A stretch of DNA of 64,000 nt from Marinobacterium jannaschii DSM 6295. GTDB taxonomy: Bacteria; Pseudomonadota; Gammaproteobacteria; Pseudomonadales; Balneatricaceae. Shown piece after piece: positions 7,352 through 15,638 of this stretch (position 1 is the stretch's first letter; every line of letters starts with the position of its first letter). The stretch lies in contig NZ_JHVJ01000027.1 of assembly GCF_000620085.1 (NCBI RefSeq), positions 1 through 64,000 on the forward strand. The letters run 5' to 3'. Both the position numbers and the translations under genes were made by a program. The notes under the pieces were generated by a model, which saw only the letters and a list, made by a program, of their open reading frames with translations, was not told the DNA's origin and made no database searches.

Positions 7352-8365
7352 TTACTGGTCGGTAACCGATGTTGTCCTGAGCATAAGCAGGCGAGCCTCA
7401 GTGCCGGGGTGGCTGTCCAGCCAGCCAGTTGAGCCATCGCCGCCATACTGTTGTTCCAGCTTATGCAGCATCGTGGCGAGGTGGCCGGGGTCTTTATTCA
7501 GCTGTTGCAGCAGATCTATAGCAAAGCGGTCGGCTTCAGTTTCAAACTCGCGGGAGTAATGGGCTTCCACCAGCAGGGTTGGCAGCACTGTCAGTACGGA
7601 GGCCGCAGCATTCAGGTCACCGGTTACGGTGGTGAGAATCACCGCAACCGCGCTGCTCTGCAGAATCTGGCGCAGACCATGACGTTCGCGCACATGGCCA
7701 ATCTCATGGGCCAGAACGCCGAGCAGTTCATCCGGGTGCTCTGTCAGCTCGACGATCTGATCGGTGACAATGATCTGTCCTGAGGGCAGGGCGAAGGCGT
7801 TGGCGCCGATCTGCTGGCCGTCTCGAAACAACAACTGGTAGTTGAATTCACCCGGCTGTCGGGCGGTCAGTTGGGCAAAGCGTGTTTGCCATTCACTGCG
7901 ACTTGCCTCGGGCAGCTGACTTGGACTGAACAGCGCCTTATCCAGGGCCGCCAGAGTCTGGCGACTGATACTTTCTGTTACAGAGGGTGGGAGCTGGTAA
8001 GCGATCCGCTCTGCCAGTCCGGGCATACCGTAGACCACAAACCAGCTGACGAATGAAATGGTAATAAACAGTGACAGGGCCACATAGCGCAGGCGGCTTT
8101 CCAGCCGGTGAATCAGTCCGGTGCGCGGTGGGCTGTGCAGCTGGCAGAGCTGATCGATCAGGTCATTCTCACTGCACTCCAACCGGCTGCCATCGGGAAA
8201 GTCCAGATAGCGGGCGCTGCTGCCAATCCGGGCGCTGATCTCGACCTCCTGCCAGCGCCAGCTGAGACCATCCGCCAGCAGCACGCGCCCCTGCTCATCA
8301 ACGGTGACGATCACCTGCTGGCGGGCTGATCTCTGGCCGTCGTATAGAAAACCCTGAATTCTCAT
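7352..8365 (-). CDS. M48-family membrane-anchored metallopeptidase
   Basis: A 337-residue protein. The N-terminal 80 residues form a small beta-rich domain, one hydrophobic helix follows at about 95-113, and then comes an M48 (HtpX/BepA/Oma1-like) protease domain. The zinc motif HEIGH is at 220-224, with the third ligand region FETEADRFAIDLL downstream and the sequence NAFALPSGQIIVTD before the motif, as in this family. The catalytic domain probably faces the periplasm, by analogy. Its ATG overlaps the stop of the DUF898 gene (TGATG), so the two form an operon. Confidence 0.9.
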   Translation of the reverse strand: MRIQGFLYDGQRSARQQVIVTVDEQGRVLLADGLSWRWQEVEISARIGSSARYLDFPDGSRLECSENDLIDQLCQLHSPPRTGLIHRLESRLRYVALSLFITISFVSWFVVYGMPGLAERIAYQLPPSVTESISRQTLAALDKALFSPSQLPEASRSEWQTRFAQLTARQPGEFNYQLLFRDGQQIGANAFALPSGQIIVTDQIVELTEHPDELLGVLAHEIGHVRERHGLRQILQSSAVAVILTTVTGDLNAAASVLTVLPTLLVEAHYSREFETEADRFAIDLLQQLNKDPGHLATMLHKLEQQYGGDGSTGWLDSHPGTEARLLMLRTTSVTDQ

Positions 8366-9366
8366 CAGAAGCCCAGTTCGATATCCATCATATCGCTCAG
8401 CTCTTCACCGAATGCTGCGTCATCCTGCTGGTTGTTGCGGATAAAGTTATCCAGGCTGCCCTGTGCGATCACCGCGGTGGACTCGGCGCGATAGCGTGCC
8501 ATGCGAATCTTTGCCCAGGGGATCGCCAGTCCCAGTGTCAGCAGGATGGCACAGCTGTTGATAAACATCAGCTTAAAGAAAGCGCCGGTTCTAAGCGTGC
8601 TGCTAAAGCGATGTCCCTCGAGCTCGCTGTTATTCAGGGTCATATTGATCACCTGTACCTTGATAAACACATAGGCCAGATAATACAGCGGCAGTACCAG
8701 CAAACCGGAAAAGGCCCCCAGTACCGGCATAAAGCTCATAATCGCAAACATCAGCAGCGCGGCGATTATTCCCAGGCCGAACACGACCAGATAGATTTTA
8801 TAGAAAGCGCCAGTGCTCAGATTACTGCTGAAAGCTGAGCTGCCAAAGCGGGCATTATCGACCAGGAAACGTTGCTGGCGGCTCTGTACCCAGGGCCATG
8901 CGAGGCCGAAACTTAAGGCGCCCAGCAACGGTAGCAGTATAAAGTTCAGCGCTACTGTCCAGTAACTGCCTTCATAGCCAAAGCGGATGTTGCGATAGCG
9001 GGTATTGCGGGCGTTGAACTGCAATGCGCGCAGGATAATCCAGGGAATAAAAGGCAGGATCAGCAGGGCCATAATTACCGCGGCGATGGGGAAAAACTGC
9101 CCCAGCAGTGAATAGCTGGCGAAGACGATAAAGGCCAGGATCCGTCCCTGCAGGATCTGTAGCGGTTTGGCGGTGTACTCAAAACTGCTGCCATCAAGTG
9201 CGGTATGGCCGTAAAAGTACTGGTTAGTGCGCACTTTGGCCCAGGCCGAATAGATGCCCAGCGTGACGATACTGAGGCAGATATTGACGATCCAGATCTT
9301 AAAAAATTCGCCGGTGCTGCCGGAGAACTTAAACTCCAGAGTCTGACTGCTTTCTGACGTTTCCAT
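8365..9366 (-). CDS. DUF898 (YjgN-like) multi-pass membrane protein
   Basis: A 333-residue inner-membrane protein with several hydrophobic helices. The family signature appears twice: FKFSGSTGEFFKIWIVNICLS near the start, and later LRTGAFFKLMFINSCAILLTLGLAIPWAKIRM. WAKVRTNQYFYGHTALDG is also characteristic of DUF898. E. coli YjgN belongs to the same family; its function is not established. Here it precedes and overlaps an M48 peptidase gene, a pairing that suggests joint work in envelope quality control. That is inference only. Confidence 0.88.
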   Translation of the reverse strand: METSESSQTLEFKFSGSTGEFFKIWIVNICLSIVTLGIYSAWAKVRTNQYFYGHTALDGSSFEYTAKPLQILQGRILAFIVFASYSLLGQFFPIAAVIMALLILPFIPWIILRALQFNARNTRYRNIRFGYEGSYWTVALNFILLPLLGALSFGLAWPWVQSRQQRFLVDNARFGSSAFSSNLSTGAFYKIYLVVFGLGIIAALLMFAIMSFMPVLGAFSGLLVLPLYYLAYVFIKVQVINMTLNNSELEGHRFSSTLRTGAFFKLMFINSCAILLTLGLAIPWAKIRMARYRAESTAVIAQGSLDNFIRNNQQDDAAFGEELSDMMDIELGF

Positions 9367-9387
9367 CTGTCGTATTCCTTCCCAGGA

Positions 9388-10725
9388 TTAAAGGGGTTTG
9401 GCGAAAACCTTAGAGTTTCGCTGCAGGTTGTAGAGGGCCTTCTTCTCCCCCGGTAGCTGGTTAACCGGTATTTCACGGAATCCGCGTTCGATAAACCAGT
9501 GGGCAGTACGGGTGGTGAGGACAAATAACTGTTCCAGACCCTGATCCCGCGATTGCTGTTCGATCGCTTCCAGCAGCGCATCACCGCGCTGCCCGCCGCG
9601 ATAGTCAGAGGAGATTGCGACGCAGGCCAGTTCGGCCATCGCTTCTTCGGCAAAGGGGTAGAGCGCAGCACAGCCAATCACTACGCCATCGCGTTCGATG
9701 ACGGTGAAACGGTCAATCTCGCCTTCCAGCCGCTCTCGCGAGCGCCGCACCAGTATGCCGGCGTCCTCCATCGGCTGGATTACTTCGAGGATACCGCCGA
9801 CATCTTCAATCGATGCCGGGCGCACCTGTTCGTAGGATTCCTGCAGCACCATGGTGCCGGAACCATCCCGGGTCAGCAGCTCGGTGATCAGGGCGCCGTC
9901 CTCTTTATAACTGATCAGGTGGCAGCGCTCGACGCCGCCTCGGCAGGCCTGTACCGCAGCATTAAGGTGGCGGGAGATTTCGCTGTGCGACTGCCGGGCG
10001 TTTTCGATCGATGCAAGGTAGTGCTGTACCAGCCGTTCGGCCTTGCGGGTCAGCAGTTCGCTGCGCAACTGGTTCTTGCTGTCGTAGATGCCACGATGAC
10101 TGCCAAACAGGATCAGTTTATCGGCGTTCAGGGCGGCAGCGGTGCAGCTGGCGATCTCCTCGCAGGCGACATTGAAGATCTCCCCGGTGGGCGAGTAGCC
10201 GAGATGAGAGACCAGAACGATATTGCCATCATCCAGCTGGTGACGCAGGGTATCGGCTTCGACCCGGCGCACCTCCCCGGTATAGCCGAGGTCGACGCCG
10301 TCATCGACACCCAGGGGGCGTGCCGTAATGAAATTACCGGAGATGACCCGGATACGGGAGCCGTGCATCGGGGTATTGGCCAGTCCCATCGACAGTCGTG
10401 CCTCAATCCGGGTACGGACACTGGCCGCGGCCTCGATCACGCACTGCAGGGTGTCGCTGTCGGTCACCCGCAGGTGATGGTGCAGCCGGTTGGGGATCTG
10501 GCGCTCCTGCAGGCGTTGTTCGATCTGGGGGCGGGAACCGTGCACCAATACCAGTCGCACGCCGAGGCTGTTGAGCAGGGCGATATCGTGAATGATATGG
10601 TCAAAGTTGGGGTCATCGACCGCTTCGCCGTCCAGCATCAGGACAAAAGTTTTGCCCCGGTGGGTGTTGATATAGGGCGAAGAGTGGCGGAACCAGTTGA
10701 CGTATTGCTTGATGTCGTCGATCAC
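9388..10725 (-). CDS. argA: N-acetylglutamate synthase ArgA
   Basis: First enzyme of arginine synthesis: acetyl-CoA plus glutamate gives N-acetylglutamate. The 445 residues comprise an N-terminal amino-acid-kinase-like domain (about 1-285; LVLVHGSRPQIEQRL, SHLGYSPTGEIFNV) and a C-terminal GNAT domain (about 295-440; ELACVAISSDYRGGQRGDALL). This is the classical gammaproteobacterial form, close to the 443-residue E. coli protein. It starts at GTG 10725 with only a weak ribosome site. argE lies upstream on the same strand, 70 bases away. Confidence 0.96.
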   Translation of the reverse strand: MIDDIKQYVNWFRHSSPYINTHRGKTFVLMLDGEAVDDPNFDHIIHDIALLNSLGVRLVLVHGSRPQIEQRLQERQIPNRLHHHLRVTDSDTLQCVIEAAASVRTRIEARLSMGLANTPMHGSRIRVISGNFITARPLGVDDGVDLGYTGEVRRVEADTLRHQLDDGNIVLVSHLGYSPTGEIFNVACEEIASCTAAALNADKLILFGSHRGIYDSKNQLRSELLTRKAERLVQHYLASIENARQSHSEISRHLNAAVQACRGGVERCHLISYKEDGALITELLTRDGSGTMVLQESYEQVRPASIEDVGGILEVIQPMEDAGILVRRSRERLEGEIDRFTVIERDGVVIGCAALYPFAEEAMAELACVAISSDYRGGQRGDALLEAIEQQSRDQGLEQLFVLTTRTAHWFIERGFREIPVNQLPGEKKALYNLQRNSKVFAKPL

Positions 10726-10794
10726 GGCGCTTGTGCAGGGTCCTTATCCCGGATAACAGGGCCAGCGGGCTGATCCGGCGGCGGCTTGGCCGCC

Positions 10795-11943
10795 TCAGAG
10801 GCAGTATCTGGCAATCATTTGCTCGAGTATCGCTACTGTAGGCTTTATCTGGTCAAAAGCCAAATACTCATCGGGCTGGTGCGCCTGATCGATACTGCCC
10901 GGTCCCATCACGATCGTATCCATCCCCATCTGTTGCAGGAATGGTGCCTCGGTACCGAAGGCGACGCACTCGGCCTGATGCCCGGTGAGCTTTTCGGCGA
11001 CTTTCACCAGCTCCGATTGCTCGTTGCTGAATGAGGGTACGCCGGGAAATAGGGCATGGGTTTCCAGGCTGACGCCAAACTGGTCGGCCAGCGGGCTAAG
11101 GCGCTGACTGATCGCCTCGCGCAGGTTGTCCAGATCCATGCCCGGTAATGGGCGCAGGTCATACTCCAGATCGCAGGAAGCACAGATCCGGTTGGGATTA
11201 TCGCCGCCGTGGATGCAGCCCAGGTTCAGTGTCGGCACGCTGACCCTGAAGTTACTGTTGTGGTAGTTCTGTTGCAGCTCATTGCGGTAGCCAATCAGTT
11301 CGGATAGTACCGCATGCATCGCATCCAGTGCGCTGGCGCCCAGCGACGGATCAGAGGAATGACCGGCGCGCCCTTCGATACGCACGGTCTCCATCATGAT
11401 CCCCTTATGCATATGGATCGGTTTCAGGCTGGTGGGTTCTCCAATAATGGCATAGCGGGCTTTGGGATAGCCGGCCTCAGCCAGTGCCCGCGCACCGCTC
11501 ATGGAACTCTCCTCATCGGCGGTGGCGAGGATGATCAGTGGCTGCTGCAGGTCGCGGTCAAGGAAACGCTTTGCCGCTTCGATCGCCAGTGGGAAAAAGC
11601 CTTTCATATCGCAGCTGCCCAGACCGTAGAAGCGGTTGTCCCGCTCGGTCAGCTGCAGCGGGTCAGAGTGCCAGCGCTCTTCATTGAAGGGCACCGTATC
11701 GGTATGACCGGATAGCACCAGTCCGCCCGGGCCGCTGCCAAGGGTTGCGATCAGATTTGCCTTGCCCGGATGGTCAGGTACCGGGCTGATTTCGGTGCTG
11801 AAGCCAAGATCATCCAGCCAGGCGGCCAGTTTATTAATCACTGGCAGGTTGCTGTGATCCCAGTCGGGCTGGGTACAGCTGACCGAGTTGATGGCGATCA
11901 GTTCGCCAAGCATGGTGACAAGTTCCGGGCATCTGACTGACAT
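10795..11943 (-). CDS. argE: Acetylornithine deacetylase ArgE
   Basis: M20-family zinc peptidase that releases ornithine from N-acetylornithine. The 382-residue product matches the family length. Metal-site motifs are LSGHTDTVPF and ATADEESSMSGARAL, with a dimerisation domain between the two halves of the catalytic domain and FGTEAPFLQQMG near the end. The ATG at 11943 has AAGGAG at good spacing and gives the expected N-terminus; an in-frame GTG-type extension to 12015 would overlap a terminator. It lies directly upstream of argA, so the operon encodes the first step and a late step of the same pathway. Confidence 0.95.
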   Translation of the reverse strand: MSVRCPELVTMLGELIAINSVSCTQPDWDHSNLPVINKLAAWLDDLGFSTEISPVPDHPGKANLIATLGSGPGGLVLSGHTDTVPFNEERWHSDPLQLTERDNRFYGLGSCDMKGFFPLAIEAAKRFLDRDLQQPLIILATADEESSMSGARALAEAGYPKARYAIIGEPTSLKPIHMHKGIMMETVRIEGRAGHSSDPSLGASALDAMHAVLSELIGYRNELQQNYHNSNFRVSVPTLNLGCIHGGDNPNRICASCDLEYDLRPLPGMDLDNLREAISQRLSPLADQFGVSLETHALFPGVPSFSNEQSELVKVAEKLTGHQAECVAFGTEAPFLQQMGMDTIVMGPGSIDQAHQPDEYLAFDQIKPTVAILEQMIARYCL

Positions 11944-12014
11944 GGGCAGGCTCCTTGGGTTGGCTGCCTCCATTGTGTCTCTAAATCCCTGCCTGAACCA
12001 GAACCACAGGCGCA

Positions 12015-12048
12015 AAAAAACCGGAGACGACAGGCGCTCCGGTTTTTT
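12015..12048. terminator. Bidirectional intrinsic terminator between the PiT gene and argE
   Basis: AAAAAACCGGAG, a 10-base loop, then CTCCGGTTTTTT: a 12-bp stem including the A/T runs. Read leftward it ends transcripts of the phosphate transporter operon before argE. Confidence 0.85.
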
Positions 12049-12070
12049 AGAGGGCTGCTAAATCGCCGGC

Positions 12071-13339
12071 TTAGCCGCCGAACATGCCCTTGAACATGAA
12101 GAAGAACATAATCGCCAGACCGGCACCCGCAGGCAGTGTTACCACCCAGGATACGAAGATGGTGCCGACAACACGCATGTTCAGCGCGGCCATGCCGCGT
12201 GCAATACCTACACCCAGTACCGCACCCACCAGGGTGTGAGTGGTGGAGATCGGCAGGCCGGTACCGGACGCCACTACGACGGTCGTTGCCGCCGCCAGCG
12301 TCGCGGCGAAGCCGCGGCTTGGTGTCAGCTCGGTAATGTTGTTGCCAACAGTGGCAATAACCTTATGACCGTACATCATCAGACCGGCCACGATACCGCC
12401 GCCACCCAGAATCAGGATCCATACCGGCATACTGGATTTCTGTGCCACTTCACCGCCGGCCGCAACCACGCTGACAATTGCCGCCAGTGGGCCAACGGCG
12501 TTGGCAACGTCGTTCGAACCGTGGGCGAACGCCATGGCGCAGGCGGTGAACATCATCAGGATACCGAACAGTTTCTCAACGCTGGCAAAGTGATAATCGC
12601 GGTCAGCAGAGACGTCTGGCTTGATCTTCTTCTGCATCTGCATGCCAAGCAGCATGGCACCGATACCGAAGATCACGGAGATGGCAGCACTCTGGCCCCA
12701 GCTCAGGTCCAGGCCAATATGCTTCAGGCCCTTGGTGAAAGTCACCATGGCAACAATGAAGCCCACCATAAAGATGTACATCGGCACGTAACGCTTGGCG
12801 TTTTTGAACGGGTCCTCGGTATCGAGGATCAGCTTCTGCACGCTGCGGAACAGGAAGAAGGCTATCAGTCCCGCGGTGACCGGTGAGACCACCCAGCTGG
12901 CCACGATCTTACCCACTTTCGCCCAGTTCACCGCATCGGCGGAGATACCGACTGCCGCGAAGCCGACGATAGCGCCGACAATCGAATGCGTGGTGGATAC
13001 CGGCCAGCCGTAGTGGGTGGCGATCAGCAGCCAGACACCGGCAGCCAGCAGGGCCGCCATCATGCCGAAGATCAGCAGTTCCGGCGTGCCGGAAAGCAGG
13101 GCGGGGTCGATGATCCCCTTACGGATAGTGGCGGTTACAGCACCGCCAGCCAGCCAGGCACCGGCAAATTCAAATACGATGGCGATCAGGATCGCCTGTT
13201 TCAGGGTCAGGGCTTTAGAGCCGACCGATGTGCCCATAGCGTTGGCGACATCGTTGGCGCCCACACCCCAGGCCATAAAGAATCCAAAAATACACGCAAG
13301 GATGACAATAGTGTCACCGTACTGAGCGATGATTTCCAT
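12071..13339 (-). CDS. pitA: PiT-family inorganic phosphate transporter
   Basis: A 422-residue inner-membrane protein with about ten hydrophobic helices. The PiT signature occurs in both halves, as expected for the internal duplication: GVGANDVANAMG at 26-36 and FAHGSNDVANAVGPL near 270. Both halves also carry a PxSTTHS/T motif (PVSTTHSIVGAIVG and PISTTHTLVGAVLG). It imports phosphate, probably as a metal-phosphate complex with protons or sodium. It lies 24 bases after the DUF47 gene, the usual operon partner. Confidence 0.94.
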   Translation of the reverse strand: MEIIAQYGDTIVILACIFGFFMAWGVGANDVANAMGTSVGSKALTLKQAILIAIVFEFAGAWLAGGAVTATIRKGIIDPALLSGTPELLIFGMMAALLAAGVWLLIATHYGWPVSTTHSIVGAIVGFAAVGISADAVNWAKVGKIVASWVVSPVTAGLIAFFLFRSVQKLILDTEDPFKNAKRYVPMYIFMVGFIVAMVTFTKGLKHIGLDLSWGQSAAISVIFGIGAMLLGMQMQKKIKPDVSADRDYHFASVEKLFGILMMFTACAMAFAHGSNDVANAVGPLAAIVSVVAAGGEVAQKSSMPVWILILGGGGIVAGLMMYGHKVIATVGNNITELTPSRGFAATLAAATTVVVASGTGLPISTTHTLVGAVLGVGIARGMAALNMRVVGTIFVSWVVTLPAGAGLAIMFFFMFKGMFGG

Positions 13340-13363
13340 TTAGATAAGATCCGGAATATCAGA

Positions 13364-14044
13364 TTAACGGGCAACCAGAAGCAGCAAACGGCTGCCTACC
13401 TGCTGAGCGCGGTCGGCCAGATCGCCAACCCAGTTGATCACTTTGTAGAGGAAGATCACATCCACCGGGTGCAGCTCTTTTTCGACTTTGAACAGGGTGC
13501 CGCGAATCTCGCGCTCCAGTTCGTCGGTGATGTGCTCCAGGCCATCCAGCTCGATGATCATCTTCTCGACAACGTCGACCTCGTGGCCGCTGAAGCCACT
13601 GGTGACCAGTTCGTCCAGTTCGTTCAATGCCTGCAATGCCTGTTCAGACGTTTTCAGCGAGGCGCGCACAAACTCTTTCATCTGAGGCTGAACGCATTCC
13701 GGAATTGACATCTCGCGACCGACCATCAGGCCTGCGATATCTTTGGCCCGGTTGGCGATCTTATCCTGCATACGCAGCAGCTCGAGAAGATCTGTACGAG
13801 GTACCGGCAGGAAGAGACTATTAGGCAGATTCTGGCGAACCTCCTTTTTCATCGCATCTGCTTCACCTTCCAGCACAGCGATCCGTTGCTGTATCTGTTC
13901 TGCTTGTTGCCAGTCTTCGTCCATTACGGCGTCAAAGAAAGGGACAAGCTCTACGGCGCACTCCTGTGCTTTTGCAATGTGTTCCTGCATCGGTTTGAAC
14001 GGAGAACGGGCAAACATCTGTAGGAAAGGGTTACTGGTTACCAT
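13364..14044 (-). CDS. DUF47/TIGR00153 (PhoU-like) phosphate transport accessory protein
   Basis: A 226-residue cytoplasmic, largely helical protein. It has FLQMFARSPFKPMQEHIAKAQECA at the start and VPRTDLLELLRMQDKIANRAKDIAGL, a PhoU-like metal-binding helix pattern. It is the usual partner of PiT transporters (YkaA/Pit accessory protein) and probably modulates transport. It is the first gene of a two-gene operon with the transporter. A possible Pho-box-like repeat lies upstream at 14114-14130. Confidence 0.92.
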   Translation of the reverse strand: MVTSNPFLQMFARSPFKPMQEHIAKAQECAVELVPFFDAVMDEDWQQAEQIQQRIAVLEGEADAMKKEVRQNLPNSLFLPVPRTDLLELLRMQDKIANRAKDIAGLMVGREMSIPECVQPQMKEFVRASLKTSEQALQALNELDELVTSGFSGHEVDVVEKMIIELDGLEHITDELEREIRGTLFKVEKELHPVDVIFLYKVINWVGDLADRAQQVGSRLLLLVAR

Positions 14045-14113
14045 AAAACTAACCTTTTTGGGGTCTGATTTCGCGGCAAGTATAAGGGGTGATGGAGGTC
14101 ACTTGTAGTAAAA

Positions 14114-14130
14114 ATGACGCCTTAATGTCA
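14114..14130 (-). promoter_or_regulatory. Possible Pho-box-like direct repeat
   Basis: On the minus strand, TGACATTAAGGCGTCAT holds two TGTCAT-like half-sites, each one mismatch from consensus, with the 11-base period of a Pho box. It lies 70-86 bases upstream of the DUF47-PiT operon. A TATACT at 14079-14084 (minus) could be the -10, but the spacing is longer than in typical PhoB promoters. Confidence 0.25.
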
Positions 14131-14322
14131 TATAAATGATATTTAATGAAGGGTTGCTTTTCTGTGGTCTGGTTGCATTTGTTGCAACAGACTGATTTTA
14201 TGTCGGTTTCCTGTGCCTTTCGGGTACGCGGAGGCGTCCGGCAACAGGAGCCCGAAGATTGGGAATATCGGATATCTGGCGATAATTTCCCCCGCTATTG
14301 GCCTGCAGTGATTGGAATGGGT

Positions 14323-15462
14323 ATGGCAAAAGAGATTGAGTTGAAGCTGGCGCTGAGTCAGCACCATGTAGAAGTACTGAAGCAACAACCCCTGTTTCTG
14401 TCTGATAAGGTCAGCGTGCTGGGCAACCGCCCGCTGAAGAATATTTACTTTGATACGCCGGATCAGTTGCTGTCGCGCCACAAGGTCGCCCTGCGTATCC
14501 GCAGTAAAGAGGGCGTCTTTATACAGACGCTGAAAACCCAGGGCGTATCGGAAGGCGGTCTGCACCAGCGCAATGAGTGGGAATGGGAGGTGAAGGCTCC
14601 TGAACTTGATTTCGAGTTGCTGAAACAGGTTGAGTGGCCGCTTGGGCTGGATCTGACTGCCCTGGAAGACGCGGTAGAGCCGATCTTTGCGACCGACTTT
14701 ATGCGCCAGCTGTGGCTGTTGGAGGATCTGGATGCCGATGGCAATCCGCTGCAGGTCGAGATGGCGCTGGATATCGGCGAAGTCTGGTACGATGATGAGG
14801 CCAGCGGAGGTCGCCGGGCAGACCCGCTGTGTGAGCTGGAACTGGAACTGCGTCAGGGCGAACCCGCAGCATTGTTTGAGGTTGCATTGCAGCTGGCCAA
14901 TCAGGTTCCCCTGCAGATCTGCGATATCAGCAAGGCTGAACGGGGCTACCGCCTGCGTAATGACGAAGCCGCATTGCGGCCCATCGCTGCGCTGGAACTG
15001 AATCCGGATGAAACGCTGGAGGTCGCCTTTGCCCGCCTGGTGCAGCATGAGCTGATGCAGTGGCCGCGCTATCTGGAAGCCTGGCAGTTCAGCGGCGACT
15101 GGCAGTATATCCCCAGGGCGCTGGAGTCCCTGCGCAATATGGGGGCGGTATATGAGAGTTTTTCCGACATCATTCCCTATGAGAGTTCGGTGCAGCTGGA
15201 TGAGCAACTGACCAAGGTGATCCGCAAGATGCGTGATATCGATGCCTGGCGCCGGGCCGGTGCCCTGATGGGCGATGCCGGACAGGCATGGTGCCAGAGT
15301 GCCCAGGCCCGGGCCGAGCCGCGTATGGAGGTGCTGCTGCAGACCCGCGAACCGGGCGTTATCGCGCTGACGGTTGCCAGTCAGCTGGTCAACGCCGGCT
15401 GGCGTAAACACTGGAAAGAACAGCACGAAGCGCGGGCGCAGCAGCCTCTGGGTATTGCTTGA
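14323..15462 (+). CDS. CYTH-domain inorganic triphosphatase (YgiF-like) with a degenerate C-terminus
   Basis: A 379-residue protein. The CYTH domain occupies about residues 1-200: the EIELK signature sits at the N-terminus, followed by NIYFDTPDQLL, KVALRIRSKEG and CELELELRQGE. In E. coli YgiF this domain hydrolyses inorganic triphosphate and a CHAD domain follows. Here the second half is about 175 residues. It is helical and CHAD-like only in outline, without the usual His-rich repeats. The ATG at 14323 is preferred because it places EIELK at the start; ATG 14317 is also possible. glnE follows 176 bases downstream, as in enterobacteria. Confidence 0.85.
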   Translation: MAKEIELKLALSQHHVEVLKQQPLFLSDKVSVLGNRPLKNIYFDTPDQLLSRHKVALRIRSKEGVFIQTLKTQGVSEGGLHQRNEWEWEVKAPELDFELLKQVEWPLGLDLTALEDAVEPIFATDFMRQLWLLEDLDADGNPLQVEMALDIGEVWYDDEASGGRRADPLCELELELRQGEPAALFEVALQLANQVPLQICDISKAERGYRLRNDEAALRPIAALELNPDETLEVAFARLVQHELMQWPRYLEAWQFSGDWQYIPRALESLRNMGAVYESFSDIIPYESSVQLDEQLTKVIRKMRDIDAWRRAGALMGDAGQAWCQSAQARAEPRMEVLLQTREPGVIALTVASQLVNAGWRKHWKEQHEARAQQPLGIA

Positions 15463-15638
15463 CCGAGCGGGGCTTTGGTCCAGCTAAGCTGATTCTGCCT
15501 TGACCCCGGTCAGGCCGGTTGCCGCCAGCCACAAAGGGTTTGCTCGCAATCGGTCTGATTCTGGTAAGCTGATCCCAGTTAACCTAACAGGAGATGGGCT
15601 GGTAATAAGTGCTGCCGGCCCCAGTCAGGAGTTATGGG

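Noticed and set aside
9553-10773. 406-codon plus-strand reading frame opposite argA
   Set aside because: It is the antisense of a complete argA and shows no domain; such frames are common in GC-rich genes.
14143-15426. 427-codon minus-strand frame opposite the CYTH gene
   Set aside because: Antisense of a gene with clear CYTH motifs; the translation is Gln/Leu-rich without recognisable domains.
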